In this document: piece by piece, positions 23,754 through 35,947 of the stretch
Numbering within the stretch: position 1 is the stretch's first letter
How the letters are laid out: each line of letters begins with the position of its first letter
Assembly: GCF_051622035.1 (NCBI RefSeq)
Contig: NC_135362.1
Coordinates: 24,389,001-24,453,000, forward strand
Source of the DNA: Arctopsyche grandis
Taxonomy: Eukaryota > Arthropoda > Insecta > Trichoptera > Hydropsychidae
DNA: 64,000 bases
Reading direction: 5' to 3'
Program-made: the position numbers and the translations under genes
Notes under the pieces: generated by a model
Seen by the model: only the letters and a program-made list of their open reading frames with translations
Databases searched by the model: none
What the model was told of the DNA's origin: nothing

Positions 23754-24184
23754 TTATTATTGAATGTAACTATCGCATCTGTTCGGACCTGAAGGAACCT
23801 ACGCGGCTTCCAGGGTAATGTTCAAACAAAAACTCGCACACATACTTGAATAGGATTAGAGTAAAAGAACTTTCAAGTCTAGAAATACATCAATGTTTCA
23901 GCAGATATGTACATATGGGTTTGTATATTAGCATTTATTTATAATTCAATGAATGATTGTACGTTAGAAATGGCCTCTTTAGTTAGCACGTGACTTTTAA
24001 TAATTGAATATTTAATAAGATAAGCGACCGATTTGATTCAGTAAGTATTTCAATAGGGCACCATTTGATCTCAGAGAAAACTATCTAGCTGTTATCTATG
24101 CGATAGTTGAACATTTGGATTAAAATATGTAATACAATATCAACTGTAAATTGATATCTTTTTCTTTCTCATACGGTGAACGAT

Positions 24185-24990
24185 CCGCCTCCACTTCTTA
24201 AGTTTTAAGCAGTGTTTAGGGACGATCCCATCAGTTCTTTAATTTGATCTAATCATCTTATGGGAGACCGTCCTCTCACATGCTTTCCCTCTGATATTCT
24301 GGTGACAACCAGACTAGACTAGACTCTCCACATTCTGCCTGGTAATATGGCCAAAGTAGGAAAGAATCCTTTTTCTATGTACATGTAGTCGTGGTCATTT
24401 CTACTACCTGGAATTTGGTGGACCCTTCAAGTTTTAAACAGCGTTTAGGGACGATCCCACCAGTTCTTTTATTTAATCTGACCATCTAATGGGAAACCAT
24501 CATTCCGCTCGCCTTCCCTCTAGAATTACGGTGTCAACCAGTTTCTCTAGACTCCAAATTCTTCCTGGCAATATGGCCGAAGTAGGAAAGAATCCTTTTC
24601 CTGAAACCATCCGCTTTTTGAAGATGGAGATGTTCGTGCGTCTTGCGGTCCATGGAATGCACAGCATCCGCCTATAGCACCACATTTCGAAGGCATCTAA
24701 CATGTCCCTTTCTCTTTTTAACTTCCATGTCTCGACTCCATATAATGGATTATCGATGTAGATCATAAGAAGTTGCACCAGAAGGATTTTCGTTTTGCTC
24801 CTTATAGAACGGTTTTTCCATATCTTTGTCAGACTGATCATCGCCGTTTTCGCTATTCATATTCTTCTGAGGATTTATGATTGGCATCCTCTTTCTCTGA
24901 AGATTAGGGGACCTGGGTCAACAAAATCGTTGACTTTCTGGTAGTCTTTTGGACTCAATGTGTCAACGAAGACGACTTTTGTTTTGTTTT
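24185..24990 (-). mobile_element. LINE fragment, reverse transcriptase C-terminus (minus strand)
   Basis: The minus-strand frame 24500-24841 reads WKNRSIRSKTKILLVQLLMI, GVETWKLKRERDMLDAFEMW and CYRRMLCIPWTARRTN, a hallmark block after the catalytic domain of non-LTR reverse transcriptases. A second, partly duplicated copy of its downstream end lies at 24185-24390 (shared TAGGGACGATCCCA and ATATGGCC.AAGTAGG). The catalytic core is not present; the element is dead. Confidence 0.75.
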
Positions 24991-25174
24991 TGTTTATCTA
25001 TAATTGATATATCTATTGTTATCAATTAGTAGTGAAGATGAGAATCATAAAGGGAACGAAAGACTCGAAAATGTAAAAGAGTTACAATTTTGTATTAAAA
25101 TTTAAGTGGCCAGTTAATTTCGTGTGACTTTTGATAGATTTCGCTTTGAAACGAAATGATTGAAGTCATCCCTA

Positions 25175-25684
25175 TTCAAGTAATACAAAATAAATCTCTA
25201 AAAATAATATATAATACACCCATATATACTAGACCTGCATGCCATATATAATATTCCATTTGTTACAGACATTACTAACAAACTAACCAGTAGATTCTAT
25301 GACAGAATCACTAATAACCATACTAACACACTTGTGAAGAGTCTCGGTGATTACAACAAAATGTCTATACCCTTCAGGTATAAACACAGATTACCTAAAC
25401 ACAATCTGCTTTAGGTCATCGACTTTAGAGAGTCTTTAATTAATATTATGTATTAGATGTAGTATGAGCATTTATAAGGATTGTAAATAGGTTTTTGAGC
25501 TCTTTTTCCTATTATGCTGTAGATTAACATTAGAATAATATAATACTATGATTACTAACCAAATTATATTAAATTGTAAAATAGAAAATGATCAGTAGAT
25601 CAGTAGCTATTAAAATATATATAAGATGTACATGTATTGTGAACATAATTTCGTAACAATAAAAAGCATTTAAAAATCAAAATC
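25175..25684 (+). mobile_element. LINE 3' fragment with target duplication, copy 1
   Basis: Flanked by the 12-bp duplication AAGTCATCCCTA (25163-25174, 25685-25696). Reads the end of a Jockey-like polyprotein (IPFVTDITNKLTSRFYDRIT, then NNHTNTLVKSLGDYNK, IPFRYKHRLPKHNL, stop), then a 3' UTR ending AATAAAAAGCATTTAAAAAT. Copy 2 is at 52281-52646. 5'-truncated insertion by target-primed reverse transcription. Confidence 0.87.
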
Positions 25685-25935
25685 AAGTCATCCCTACATT
25701 CACAAATCTCAGTGTAGTCATTAATCTAGTATTTCTCATATAATAAACACTGAATTAATAAGCAAAATTTCTTCTTTATATATATGCACGAATATATAGA
25801 AGTTTTTCTGTTTATTCATTTTATGTATTTGTTTATAGTTACCAGAAATTACCATAGTTACAAAGTTGCATCACACTTTAGATTAATCAATGCACTCCAT
25901 GTGTTGCGTTCATGTGATACATTAATATTTAAAGA

Positions 25936-28091
25936 ATGATACAGTCTGCAAGCTTCACTTTGGACGCTACTTTGAAACAGTTAAAAGTCAACGAGAGAAC
26001 TTTGAGTACAGCTTCCGATACCGCACTGAGCCGACTGAGATGCTCTAACATAACCGAGCTGAAGAACACTCTGGATGAGAATTTGTTTAGTTGCATTTCA
26101 TTTATATAGTTAGTATATTTCTTAAGTATTCATGTAAATGTTAGTTTATTTTGTTTGGGTATGCGTAGAAGGCAGGAAAAATTAGATATCGCCGACGGAT
26201 GCAATCTCGTTCATCAGTCATTGAATCAATTGTATAAGAATGTCGTGTCTGAAGAAAAAATTAAGAAATTAGGTAAGTGTGTTGGTTATAACTATACTGT
26301 AAGGGCTCTAGGACATGGTCGAGTTTGGGTCGCCATCTTGTGCGTTGAGACCGATTTGACCATGTTGGTGGATACTACTTTACTTCCTTCCGTGTGTTTA
26401 CAACAATACCGTCATTTCATTCTTGTATTAAATATGATCGATCGTAGATGTGACGTATTACGAGCGACACGTACAAGAATTGTTGACTCAACTGAGCAGT
26501 ACTAAGGCTTTCATCAGCGAGAAGCTGGAATCTTTAAAAGGCAGTGGAATAATACTAGAAGAAGAGGTTTTTTTTGTGTTTTATGTTATGGTATGATTTT
26601 TTTAAGTTTGATTTTAATATTACAAAACGATTCTTTAGGTGAATGTCGCTGAAAGACTGTGTAACAATACAACGAATAGTCTGTCGTTGAAAGCAAAACC
26701 GTTTAAGATTATAAATAAACCAAAATTAACACTCGCTTTTGATCAGGTGGTTTATTTTTGTTTGTAAAATTTTAAAATACATAGATTGTGTGTGTGATTG
26801 TTTGTGTTTTTTAGGATGTGGAAAGTTTTCAAAAGTTCCTCGCAAGAACTGGAGGTCATACGGGTAGTTGGGATGACGAGGAGCATAGGATATTCCTTAA
26901 GTTGTGGCACAAATATCGTCTCCATATCTTCAATCGTTGCGATGAAGACGGTGCAAAAGGAAACTTTATTTTGTATGAAGAGGAATTTCAAAATGCCGTT
27001 CGTCAAATATTATCAGGTTTGTTAAAATATAATAAAAAAGGGCTTTTAGCATGTGAATAAAAAACTAACCTCACTTTTTATGATTTGGAAAGATTTTTTG
27101 AATTTATGTAACTTTGTAATTAAAATTTATTTTATTTTAGACAAAACGCTGGATGAAATATCGTCGCATATGAAATGGATGAACAAATACAATCAACTCA
27201 AAAAATTAAAGGATACGGCATTGGAAAATTGGAAAGCGTACCGTAAAGTTAATAAGTGTGGTGAAAATTCGCTGATAGATAGTGATAGCGGAATAGTACT
27301 TATGAATAGAAAGCAGAGTGTGGATATTCAAATTGTTAGACAAGAATTAGAGCATTGGAAATCCATGAAGAAAAATGAAAAAAAGAATAATAGCGAAATA
27401 ATGGTTGTTGAAATAATTCAAAAAAATATACGTACATAAACAAAATTTTGGGTAAGTTTTTTATTAAAGTTCAATTTTAGGCTGAAATTGCGATAGCAAA
27501 TAAAGAATTGGAGTATTTAAAAAGTGAGGATAGAAAGATTGATAAAGAGACCATTCTGAAGTGGGTCAATGCAAGGCGATTTCAATACGAACATATGGAG
27601 CAGCAGAAGGAAAGGGAAGAAAATAAGATCAAAGAGAAGAAAATTAAACAAGCTAACAAGAAGATTAAGGAATACAGGTAAGGTGTTATTTAAAGGAATA
27701 AAGCACGCATTTCCGAGTAAATCGTTATTTATGATTACAGAGCGCGCGACCAAGCAAACATAAACCGACGACTAACGATCATCAAAAAGCAAAAAGAAGA
27801 CGAATTGCATAAAAAGATCGCCAAAATGAAAACGAAAAGCTATCGAGAAGTTAAAGGACAATATGCAAAATCAACAGAAACATGGTCAAGAAGGATATCG
27901 CATACGGATAAAACCAAATCTCATTCAGAGCAAAAATGCATCATTAACGGAATAGAAGCTATACCCAAGCTGTAAGTGTGAAAGTACATACATATCTTCA
28001 CTGAAAAAAGCTAGTATTATTTTAAATTATAAATTTTAATTTTATTTTTAGAGCCGTTCCAAAATGGAGACGTGGTCTGATCATACGATAG
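25936..28091 (+). CDS. CCDC112-like coiled-coil protein (centriolar satellite)
   Basis: Nine exons with consistent phases: 25936-26084, 26169-26272, 26478-26566, 26639-26746, 26815-27016, 27141-27403, 27481-27677, 27741-27971 and 28052-28091; 1383 nt, 460 aa (human CCDC112 about 446). Diagnostic points are the central block GGHTGSWDDEEHRIFLKLWH, the stretch LDEISSHMKWMNKYNQLKKL, the long basic coiled coil (KEREENKIKEKKIKQANKK) and the C-terminus AVPKWRRGLIIR. This last matches the family's closing IPTWRQGI-type motif. In vertebrates the protein sits at centriolar satellites and supports ciliogenesis; in an insect that would point to sperm or sensory cilia (inference). The donor of exon 6 (about 27403) and of exon 1 are weak and could shift by a codon. 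Intron 2 contains a faint trace resembling LTR family E. Confidence 0.85.
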
Positions 28092-28115
28092 ACTTGCTGT
28101 ATCACAAAAAAGTCA

Positions 28116-28121
28116 AATAAA
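28116..28121 (+). terminator. Poly(A) signal of the CCDC112-like gene
   Basis: AATAAA 25 bp after the stop codon. The gene converges on V-ATPase subunit H, whose stop is about 545 bp further on. Confidence 0.6.
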
Positions 28122-28665
28122 ATTATTTCAATATACATACTTTAACGATTTATTAATATCTTCAACATTTAATACTTACATTCTCAACAGAACTATGTAT
28201 ATTATTGTAAAATTCAATATTTTATAATATATATAATATAATATCTAGCACTACATGATAATCATAATACATAATATCAAATTAAATTTTTTTTTCTTCA
28301 AAATATATCTTGAAATGTGTCACAAAAACAAATTACAACAAGAATAATATTTTTTGCGAAGTAAACTGATCGATACGCATATACATATATATACAATATT
28401 TTACCAAAAACAAAAAAAAAAAACAAACGGAATGTAAATCAACATCGTAATAATTTACTATATATACAATCATCAAAGTAACTCACCATGTTTTCATCGA
28501 AACCGTGTAAATACATAAGATATGAATGGAAAAATTACAGATTAATTAATATTTACAACAATTGTATAATATTATCATGCATGAAAAAACAAAGCCGAGT
28601 GTGTAATTTGAATTGTATGTCATTCAATACTTTTAACAAAATAACGCGTAACGGGATTCGTTCGG

Positions 28666-28992
28666 TTAAGCCTTGGTTCCGAGCGGATTTGCACCGGACT
28701 GTTTCCCCGAGTTGCCAGTCTGTTCCTTCTCTAACTGCTTACCGAGGTATTCCCTGATAAATACGACACAAATTAATCAATCAATCAATCAAAATCGTCA
28801 ATAAACATTAATCAAATACTGAATAGAACCCTCACCAATTGTGCACCATGAGCTTCTGAACGGCCAAGAGCGCTTCGTAACGCACGTTAGGATCCTCATG
28901 GCTCAGCAGCTGCATCACCAACTGCTTTCCACCGAGTTGTTCAATAACACTACAATCATGGATAAAATCATCATTCAATAAGAAACTACAAT

Positions 28993-29086
<94 letters not shown>

Positions 29087-32000
29087 ACGAGATACTGACT
29101 GTTTTCCACGAGGATAGTGCCTAACGTATTCTCCGATGTCGTACGAAGCTACTGACAGCACGAGAGGATCCCGCGATGTCTCCAGTAGGTGGATGAGGAT
29201 GCGGAGAAGCTCGTAGTTCTTCTCGTTGAGCCTTCCGGCGTTCTCGCGCCAGAACTTGGCCGATTTGTGAACAGGCGACCATTCCAACCTGCAAAGTGTG
29301 CAATTATGTAAGTAAAACTGTTGAATATGCATATTGAGCGAAATATTCGAACGAACCTTCCACTCCTGATTTCTGTGGAGTATTCGTCGAATGAGCTCAA
29401 ATCTTGCACGGAAGCTTGAAGCTTCTCGTTCAAAAATTCAACATCACCCATAATATCTTCATCGTCCGATTTCTTCTGCTCGAGTATGGACAATTGTTTC
29501 AATACTTTACATTGTACCATCGCCATGCAGTGTTCTTTAGCTACCTAAAAAGCAGATTCAAATCTTAGAACAGCTTCCAGTAGAGAAATACAAATTGAAA
29601 TCCATAGAAACGATTAGAATACTTGATTGTCTTCCGGTTTTTCGATCAAATTACGGAACACGGCCAATACGATTCTGGTGACCTTTTCTTTGACAGAATC
29701 GCTGAGGATGTCAGCCAAGATGGGAATTACGTTAAATTTGTTCATCTTCTCGGCGAGCAGTGGATTGAATGTAAGAACCCAAAGGCAAAACACTAATTGA
29801 TATTGTACCTGAAATAAATAATACAAAGATGGTTTAAAATTCAATTCCATGTTACATAATTAACAATGTAACGTACCTGGAAGTTTACTCGGGACGATAG
29901 AATCGATAAAATGGTGGAAATACCGTCGACAGACAAAAATGCAAATCGATATGCGTCAATTCTCAACATCATCTGAAGACAACGTGCGACCGATTGAATG
30001 TATTCGTTGTTCTGAAAGCATCAATCAAAACATTTAAACAAAATTCAATATTATATTAATACATTCTGAAAATAAAAGGCATCAATGAACATGTTAAATA
30101 TATAATGCGAGTGATAAATTATAAAAAAAAGATCATGCTAATGAGAATCGATTCAACATGCATTGTATAATATATACAGTGAGACACGGGAACTCTTAAA
30201 AGTTCACACAAAACACTCTCCGCTGAATCTGTATTATTATAAATTTAAAAAAAAAGTACTACATATCCTAAGCTTAAGCTATAAATCTTTCATTGTAAAT
30301 TTCTGTCTATACAATTTAAAAAATAAACAGACAGTTACCACTGATCCGGAATAGGATTTAAGCTCGTCGATAGCGGCCGATATATCTTTGCACTTCTCTT
30401 GGATCGTTTTAATCCCCTTTAAGCCGCTGTTGCTACTGATTTTCCGGGCCGTTTCAGCATTCTTTATATCGATGGCCAATTGGTCGGCCTTCAAAACAGT
30501 ATCAAACATGCAAAATGCACATCAAACGGACAGTGCGAAGAGAAATAGAGAAAAAAAATGCTAACTAGCAAAGTTCCAAAGGAAAGCCCCAAATACTGTT
30601 TACTATTTACCCAACGTCCCCACACATAAATACTATCAGCTGATCGGTCGAAGCATCAGATGTTAAAACACTCTAAACTATGTCATGTGTACATAAATAA
30701 AATGTTAGAAGGATACATTTTGAATGTTTCATATGTACATATTTTTGTAACGAACACAATACTTACAAACCGAGAAGATTATTTGAAAAATATTGCATAG
30801 TAAATGTATGTACATAAGTGTTAACATTAAATTGCTATAAATATAATATAATAAATGATCATACGTCAAAAGTGATCATTCAGATGAGTCAGTAAAATGG
30901 TATGAACAATTAGATACAAAACAGTGGCATGTAGTAACTACATATTACTACAACATATCAACTATAATTAAACTTACATCAATTTTTAAATATTTATGTA
31001 AGTTTAATTATAGCTCAGTGGTTAGCGTATAATGCTAACGACTAAGGGATCACAAGTTCAATTCCCAATCCAGTGTTGCTGGCCGGACCATGGATATATA
31101 TGATTCCAGGTCGATCGTTTCCTATTAGAGTTTGCCAATTTATCTGATTTCATTGTTGACACGGTTCCTAGCAAATTGGCCACCTACCCTCGTTTGTCAC
31201 CATTAGTTGAATTTAATTTCAAATTTATATATAGTACATATGTACAAACTTCGCCTAAAAAAATATAGGTGTCGCCTTGGGGCAGTACCGTGATGACACA
31301 GGGGTAACAATAAATTTATAAAATATGAATAAACAACTTCTTAAAAGTTTAACCGGAAAATGTATAGCTAATAATATATCAATTCTTTACAAATATAAAA
31401 AAGACATTCAGCAATTGGTTTGAATCCTCGATAAAATGTTTAATTAAATTATCGTTACGTAATATTTAAATTTAAAGATTATAAGCCCGATGAAATATAC
31501 GTGATTTGAAACAGTCTACATACGTTGGAGTGGCTTGATTGTTTCTAAATTGAAAGTTGTAGATTTATATAGCCAAAATCGTTTTGCAGTGGTACAGAAA
31601 ATTAACGAAAAAAATTCCAAATATACCCGCTAACGTTAATTTCAATTAACCTGTTGTAAATATATAAAAATATCTTTCAATAGTGAAAGAATCAGATAAA
31701 AAGAAGGGGAGCGAGTGTATTATTATTAATAATATTATAACGTGGGAACATGAGAGAGTATCCACTATCTAAGTGCATTAGTGGGTGAACAATAGAGACC
31801 CCGGATTAGGCTAACGGGACTCAGTAAGTGCCCGAACAAAGGATACGCTGGAGTTCGCACAGAACAATAGACTCACCACGGTAGACCTTTACGTGCCTAG
31901 ACAATAGACACATAAATGGATCGGGGAAGTTGTGGTATGCAACTTGTCCTTTGTAAGGAGGTACACACGGTAGACCAGATTATTCTGGAGTGAGTGTTGG

Positions 32001-35000
32001 ATCCGTGTGGACCTCTTGAATCGTTGAATAAATGCTGTGAAGCGACTTTGGCCTTACAACCCACCCCTACACGACAATATTATAAATTTATATATAGTAT
32101 ATATGTACAAAGTTGGCCATAGGTGTCGCCTTGGGGGCAATCCCGTAATGACACTGGAAAAATTAAATTTAAAAAAAAGTTAATGTTAATAGTAGTAACT
32201 GCACACCACTGATATTTACAAATATATAACTTCAATACTTAGAAGTGATGAAAATGAATAATGAAACATATATATGTATTTGTACAAATGCAATCAAAAA
32301 TATAAAATTAATTCAATTCCGTATCAATTGATAACCGTTTAAAATTTTTGATCACACTATAACATAAGTTTAATAAATGAATATGTACAATAGAATGAAT
32401 GCCTCCACAACAATCATACGAAACGATCACTAGATAAGTGTTTACAAATATAATATTGTGGTTTATCCACTTTCTGTCGATCGTTTCGTATAGCATGCAG
32501 ACTAAACCTAGAGTGCAAACAGCATTGACATTAAAAATTAATAATAAAATAAAATATATATGTATAGTAAAAAATTTCAATTAATAATAATTTTATATTG
32601 TGAACGATCAAATCATAACAGTGCAATTACGTTCAGCTTCAGTTGGTCTTTGAGCCAAGTCAGGTAAAAGTTGAGATCGCTGATCTCCATCAGCTCGTGC
32701 GACCAGCAGGCGATCTTAGCGATGATGCGGGAAGTCATGTTCGTAATGAAACCGTCCTGTCTGTTGAGCAGGTTCAAGAAAGGTCCCCACAACGAGTCCT
32801 TCTTCCTAATGGAATGCTCTCGGAATATTTCAACGCGTGACTTGTCTTCCTGTAATACAAATAAAATGAACAACACTGGAATAGAAACAATATTCCCAAC
32901 AATATATATGTATAGTATAATTGTTTTGTTTTGCGTATTAATAAATTTCAAAGTGGCAAATTTTATCGTCGACGATCTAATCTCATTTCAAATTTTATTT
33001 TTCTATAATATTTTACTACCTGGAGCATGTCGTCGATCATGATTAGGATATACTGGATGGTCTGATCTTTGCTGACGTGTCCGAGCAGGTTCAAAAACGT
33101 CTTGGCGCACTGAGCACGGTACTCTTGGAGCAGCGACTCCTTGGCTTTGCCCTCGGCGTTGTCGAACGCTACTACAAAGTTGTAGTCTTCCTGCGTTATC
33201 ATCTGCGATCTGAATTCGGGTGAAATAATTTAGAATGGTCGATTGTATGTCGGGTTACATTTTATTTTGAATTTGTATTAAAAGTTACTGACTGTAAGTA
33301 CGACTGCCAGTTGACTTTCTGTTGCCGAATGTCGGCAGCTTGTTGCTGCAGAACGCTGGTCGCTGCAATCATGTCTGTAATCAAATTTTAATAAATTATA
33401 TTTTATATGAAACGCTTTTGACATGGCTAAGTAGTTGATATTCTTTTTTTTAATTAAATTTAAATCTGTATTATATACTAATAAGTAATTAAATTATGTT
33501 ATATATGAATGATTTTGACTTTGTATATGTTTTCTCATATACATATGATTGAAACTTCTTCGTGATGTTGAAGAATTCATTGATATATTATATAATATTG
33601 TTACGTACACCGCCGAGTAAGTGCAATCGGATTAGGCCGAGTAGCATCCCAGAGACTGTGTGACCGTTATAATTGGTTTCAAGGATTATCTCCAGACTGA
33701 GTGCAAGTAGGCTAAACAATGGCCACCGAATTGGCCGCTATTGGTCCCTTCTCAGAAGTGACCGATAGCGTGGGACTGGGTGTCGTGGGAATACATATCC
33801 GGGTACATGCCTAAACAATAGGGAAGTAACCGGACGTCGAAGATGCCCTGAGCGACCGATCCGTTATAAGGCGGTATCAAGACATTCTGGACGGAGCACT
33901 GCCAGTGCGTGTATCTCCTTAATCATCAATAAATGCTGTGAAACGACTTTGGCCTTTTACTTGAATCCTCCACCCACCTCTACGCAACAATATGTTGAAA
34001 ATTATATGAGCAATAACCAGGGCCGGCTTAAAGGTGCAGCAGACTAGGTACGTGTCTAGGGGCGCTGCAAGGCGCCCCCATTTTTCTTTTTTTGATTATT
34101 AAATTGAAAAAATAATTTGGCTTTCTTTGAACTTATAAAACATTCTATATTCAACTTCATTTTTCTATTCAAAGTAACAATACTGATTATAAAATATTAT
34201 AATTTATGAGGAACGCAGGAAGTTGACTGTCAAATATCAACAACTTACGAATAAAACTTGTAAAACAGTAAACTGTCGTCGGTACAAATCGTAATTTGGA
34301 ATTGTATTTTGTATAAAATACCGCTGAAACATATCTATGTATATATAAAAATATATATCAGGGATGGATTTGCTTTACGACATTAAATATCATATTCTAA
34401 AATGAAATTTATTCATAGTTTTTCGTATTTTATTTTATTTTATTCATTTTTATACATAATACGTGCCTATTTTGAATAAAAAATTGTCTTAATATATTCT
34501 TAATATGTTTTTGTCTTTATATTTTTCTTTAATATAAAATTTCAAGAACTTTCATTAAATTTATTTGTTTAAAAATATAGGGAGGGGGGGGGGCGCTGAA
34601 ACCAATCTGTCTAGGGGCGCCACATACCCTCAAGCCGGGCCTGACAATAACACATTAAAAGTATTTGAAGCTAACTATAATAAAAACATTCAGAATGTTA
34701 AATTCTAAAAATAAAAACAGAAATTATCAATGAAATCAAATAGGAAAGCATATTAAGGATTTCTGTAAATCTTTATGTAATTATTAAAATATATATTTTT
34801 TATAGAATATCATGCTTTTTTCACTGAATTTAAAATTGGTTCAATTGATGATTTTTCAACTAAATTGCCATGGTTAAATGATTCACTTATCTATTAGAAA
34901 CTGGTGTGCATCTTTGAAAAATGCTATGAATTTAATTATTAAAAAAAATTTCATTACAATTTGGATTAGATTTAATATATTCATTGACACATATCGTATA

Positions 35001-35181
35001 TATGTATGTGAAATATGGCTAATAGTATTTTGAATCAACATATATATAGTGTGCAAGCATATAGAGACGATACGAGGCATGTGACCAAAGTGAGTGAGCG
35101 AGTGAGTGCGTGACAATGACCTGTCTTCTCCTCGGGAAGAGAAGGAATGATGTCCTTGACGTTGGCGTCGAAGCCCACCAT
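28666..35181 (-). CDS. VhaSFD: V-type proton ATPase subunit H
   Basis: Regulatory subunit of the V1 sector that couples V1 to Vo and silences free V1. Exons in transcription order: 35121-35181, 33293-33374, 33020-33209, 32631-32849, 29877-30011, 29623-29808, 29357-29544, 29100-29288, 28836-28949 and 28666-28753; 1452 nt, 483 aa, the normal family length. Recognisable blocks: [44 protein letters not shown]-like [57 protein letters not shown] and [17 protein letters not shown]. The start used is [10 protein letters not shown] at 35181; an in-frame ATG lies upstream at 35247. Intron 4 (32630-30012) contains a candidate cassette exon (30339-30488), a SINE and a solo LTR. The intron at 33375-35120 contains LTR B2 and a hAT MITE. 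An (AT)n tract fills much of the intron at 28950-29099. Confidence 0.97.
28990..29082. repeat. (AT)n microsatellite
   Basis: About 90 bp of alternating AT within a 150-bp intron of V-ATPase subunit H, only 17 bp from the upstream exon. Confidence 0.95.
30339..30488 (-). CDS. Candidate in-frame cassette exon of V-ATPase subunit H
   Basis: A 150-bp open segment (50 codons) with an acceptor-like TTTTGAAG before GCC GAC and a donor GTAACT after TCA GTG. Both ends are phase 0, exactly like the flanking exon ends (..CTG AAC at 32631 and AAC AAC.. at 30011), so inclusion keeps the frame. It encodes [20 protein letters not shown] ... [14 protein letters not shown]. Codons are GC-rich compared with the intron. 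Vertebrate subunit H has an alternatively spliced insert at the same place in the protein. Alternatively it could be the first exon of a nested gene, beginning [10 protein letters not shown] at 30509. Confidence 0.55.
31004..31330 (+). mobile_element. SINE family S2 (tRNA-derived)
   Basis: Head with A box TAGCTCAGTGGTTAGCGTA and B box GTTCAATTCCC. Central domain 31104-31180 (GGTCGATCGTTTCCTATTAG, ACGGTTCCTAGCAAATTGG) like that of S1. 3' hairpin 31269-31299 (GTGTC..GACAC with CCTTGGGG and CCGTGATG). AT-rich tail. It lies in intron 4 of V-ATPase H, antisense to it. A truncated relative (3' end only) follows at 32082-32170. Confidence 0.8.
31736..32076 (+). mobile_element. Solo LTR, family A copy 2
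   Basis: Starts TATAACGTGGGAACATGAGA, ends CCCCTACACGACA, with ATAT duplications at 31732-31735 and 32077-32080. Strongly similar to 23281-23753 in its right two thirds. Fossil solo LTR in intron 4 of V-ATPase H. Confidence 0.8.
32082..32170 (+). mobile_element. SINE S2 3' end fragment
   Basis: Shares ATATATAGTA.ATATGTACAAA and the hairpin GTGTCGCCTTGGGG..CCGTAATGACAC (32123-32154) with S2 at 31004-31330. The tRNA head is absent. It begins directly after LTR A2. Confidence 0.65.
33599..33989 (+). mobile_element. Solo LTR, family B copy 2
   Basis: Starts TGTTACGTACACCGCCGAGT, ends CTCTACGCAACA, flanked by ATAT (33595-33598, 33990-33993). Fossil LTR in an intron of V-ATPase H; the best-preserved ends of family B. 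Confidence 0.84.
34018..34643 (+). mobile_element. hAT-type MITE, copy 2
   Basis: Ends CAGGGCCGGCTTAAAGGTGC and AAGCCGGGCCTG, with 8-bp duplications GCAATAAC / ACAATAAC (one mismatch) at 34010-34017 and 34644-34651. Uninterrupted version of the element at 6109-6917. It starts only 24 bp after LTR B2's duplication. No transposase. Confidence 0.88.
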
Positions 35182-35247
35182 CTTGAGACGATTGGCTGAA
35201 GCTGGAGTCGGAGCTGAAGATAAACGACGAGAACCGAAGGAGTGCAA

Positions 35248-35670
35248 CGATCTCGATCACCGCTCAGGTGACAGTCAGGCGGTCTCGTGACTTCCAACAC
35301 CCGCTCCTCCCCACTCCTCTTTTGTTCTCGCTTTGTCTCTTTCTTTTAATATCGCTCACCACGAGTCAGAATGAAACAGAGCATGTTCAATCAATAGCAT
35401 TGTTGCTTGCCAACTTGACCCATCGAATATTTATTTGACATAAGGTTTCTACATATGTGCGCACTAGGATTTTCATTATTTATTGCTTATCTTGTGATCC
35501 AAAGCTTAAAATAATTTATTTTTGTTATCAATTGACTTTTTTTTAAGACCATATATTTGAAAAATTACATTGAGAGTTTTTTTTATTTTGTTTAAATATT
35601 AATTTTTTCTATAAGGTCAAAGACTCTATAGATGAAACACTAAAATTACAAATAGTCTTTATAATAAACA
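35248..35670. other. Upstream of V-ATPase H; no gene seen
   Basis: Probable promoter/5' UTR region of V-ATPase H (minus strand), with a CT-rich stretch at about 35297-35345. No other feature recognised. Confidence 0.4.
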
Positions 35671-35947
35671 AGAAAACACTATACGCAGACGATTTAACAA
35701 CCTTTGATTTTTAAGGTAAACAAATTATTCAATAAAAAGCAATTTTGCGCAAGTTACTAAATTTTCGATTACGGAACATCTAGCACTCGAGTTCTCGCTA
35801 GCACAATATTTCGCGTAATTGAGTTTTTGGGTGCCAGATGTTCCGTGATCGAGATTTTAGTGACTTGCGCAAAATTGCTTTTTGTTGAATAATTTGTTTA
35901 CCTTAAAAATCAGAAAGTTATTAAATAGTCTGCGTATAGTGTTTTCT
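35671..35947. mobile_element. Palindromic MITE sharing its core with foldback F
   Basis: Arms of about 118 bp (AGAAAACACTATACGCAGAC at the left, its reverse complement at 35928-35947). The core has CACTCGAGTTCTCGCTAG and GCCAGATGTTCCGTGATCGA followed by GATTTTAGTGACTT. These core phrases are also found in foldback F (17804-18566, 39553-42045) although the ends differ. It lies about 215 bp upstream of the Sen2 start. Confidence 0.82.

Noticed and set aside
26155-26505. 116-aa ORF as a separate gene
   Set aside because: Its first third is exon 2 of the CCDC112-like gene; the rest reads through an intron with a decayed LTR-like trace.
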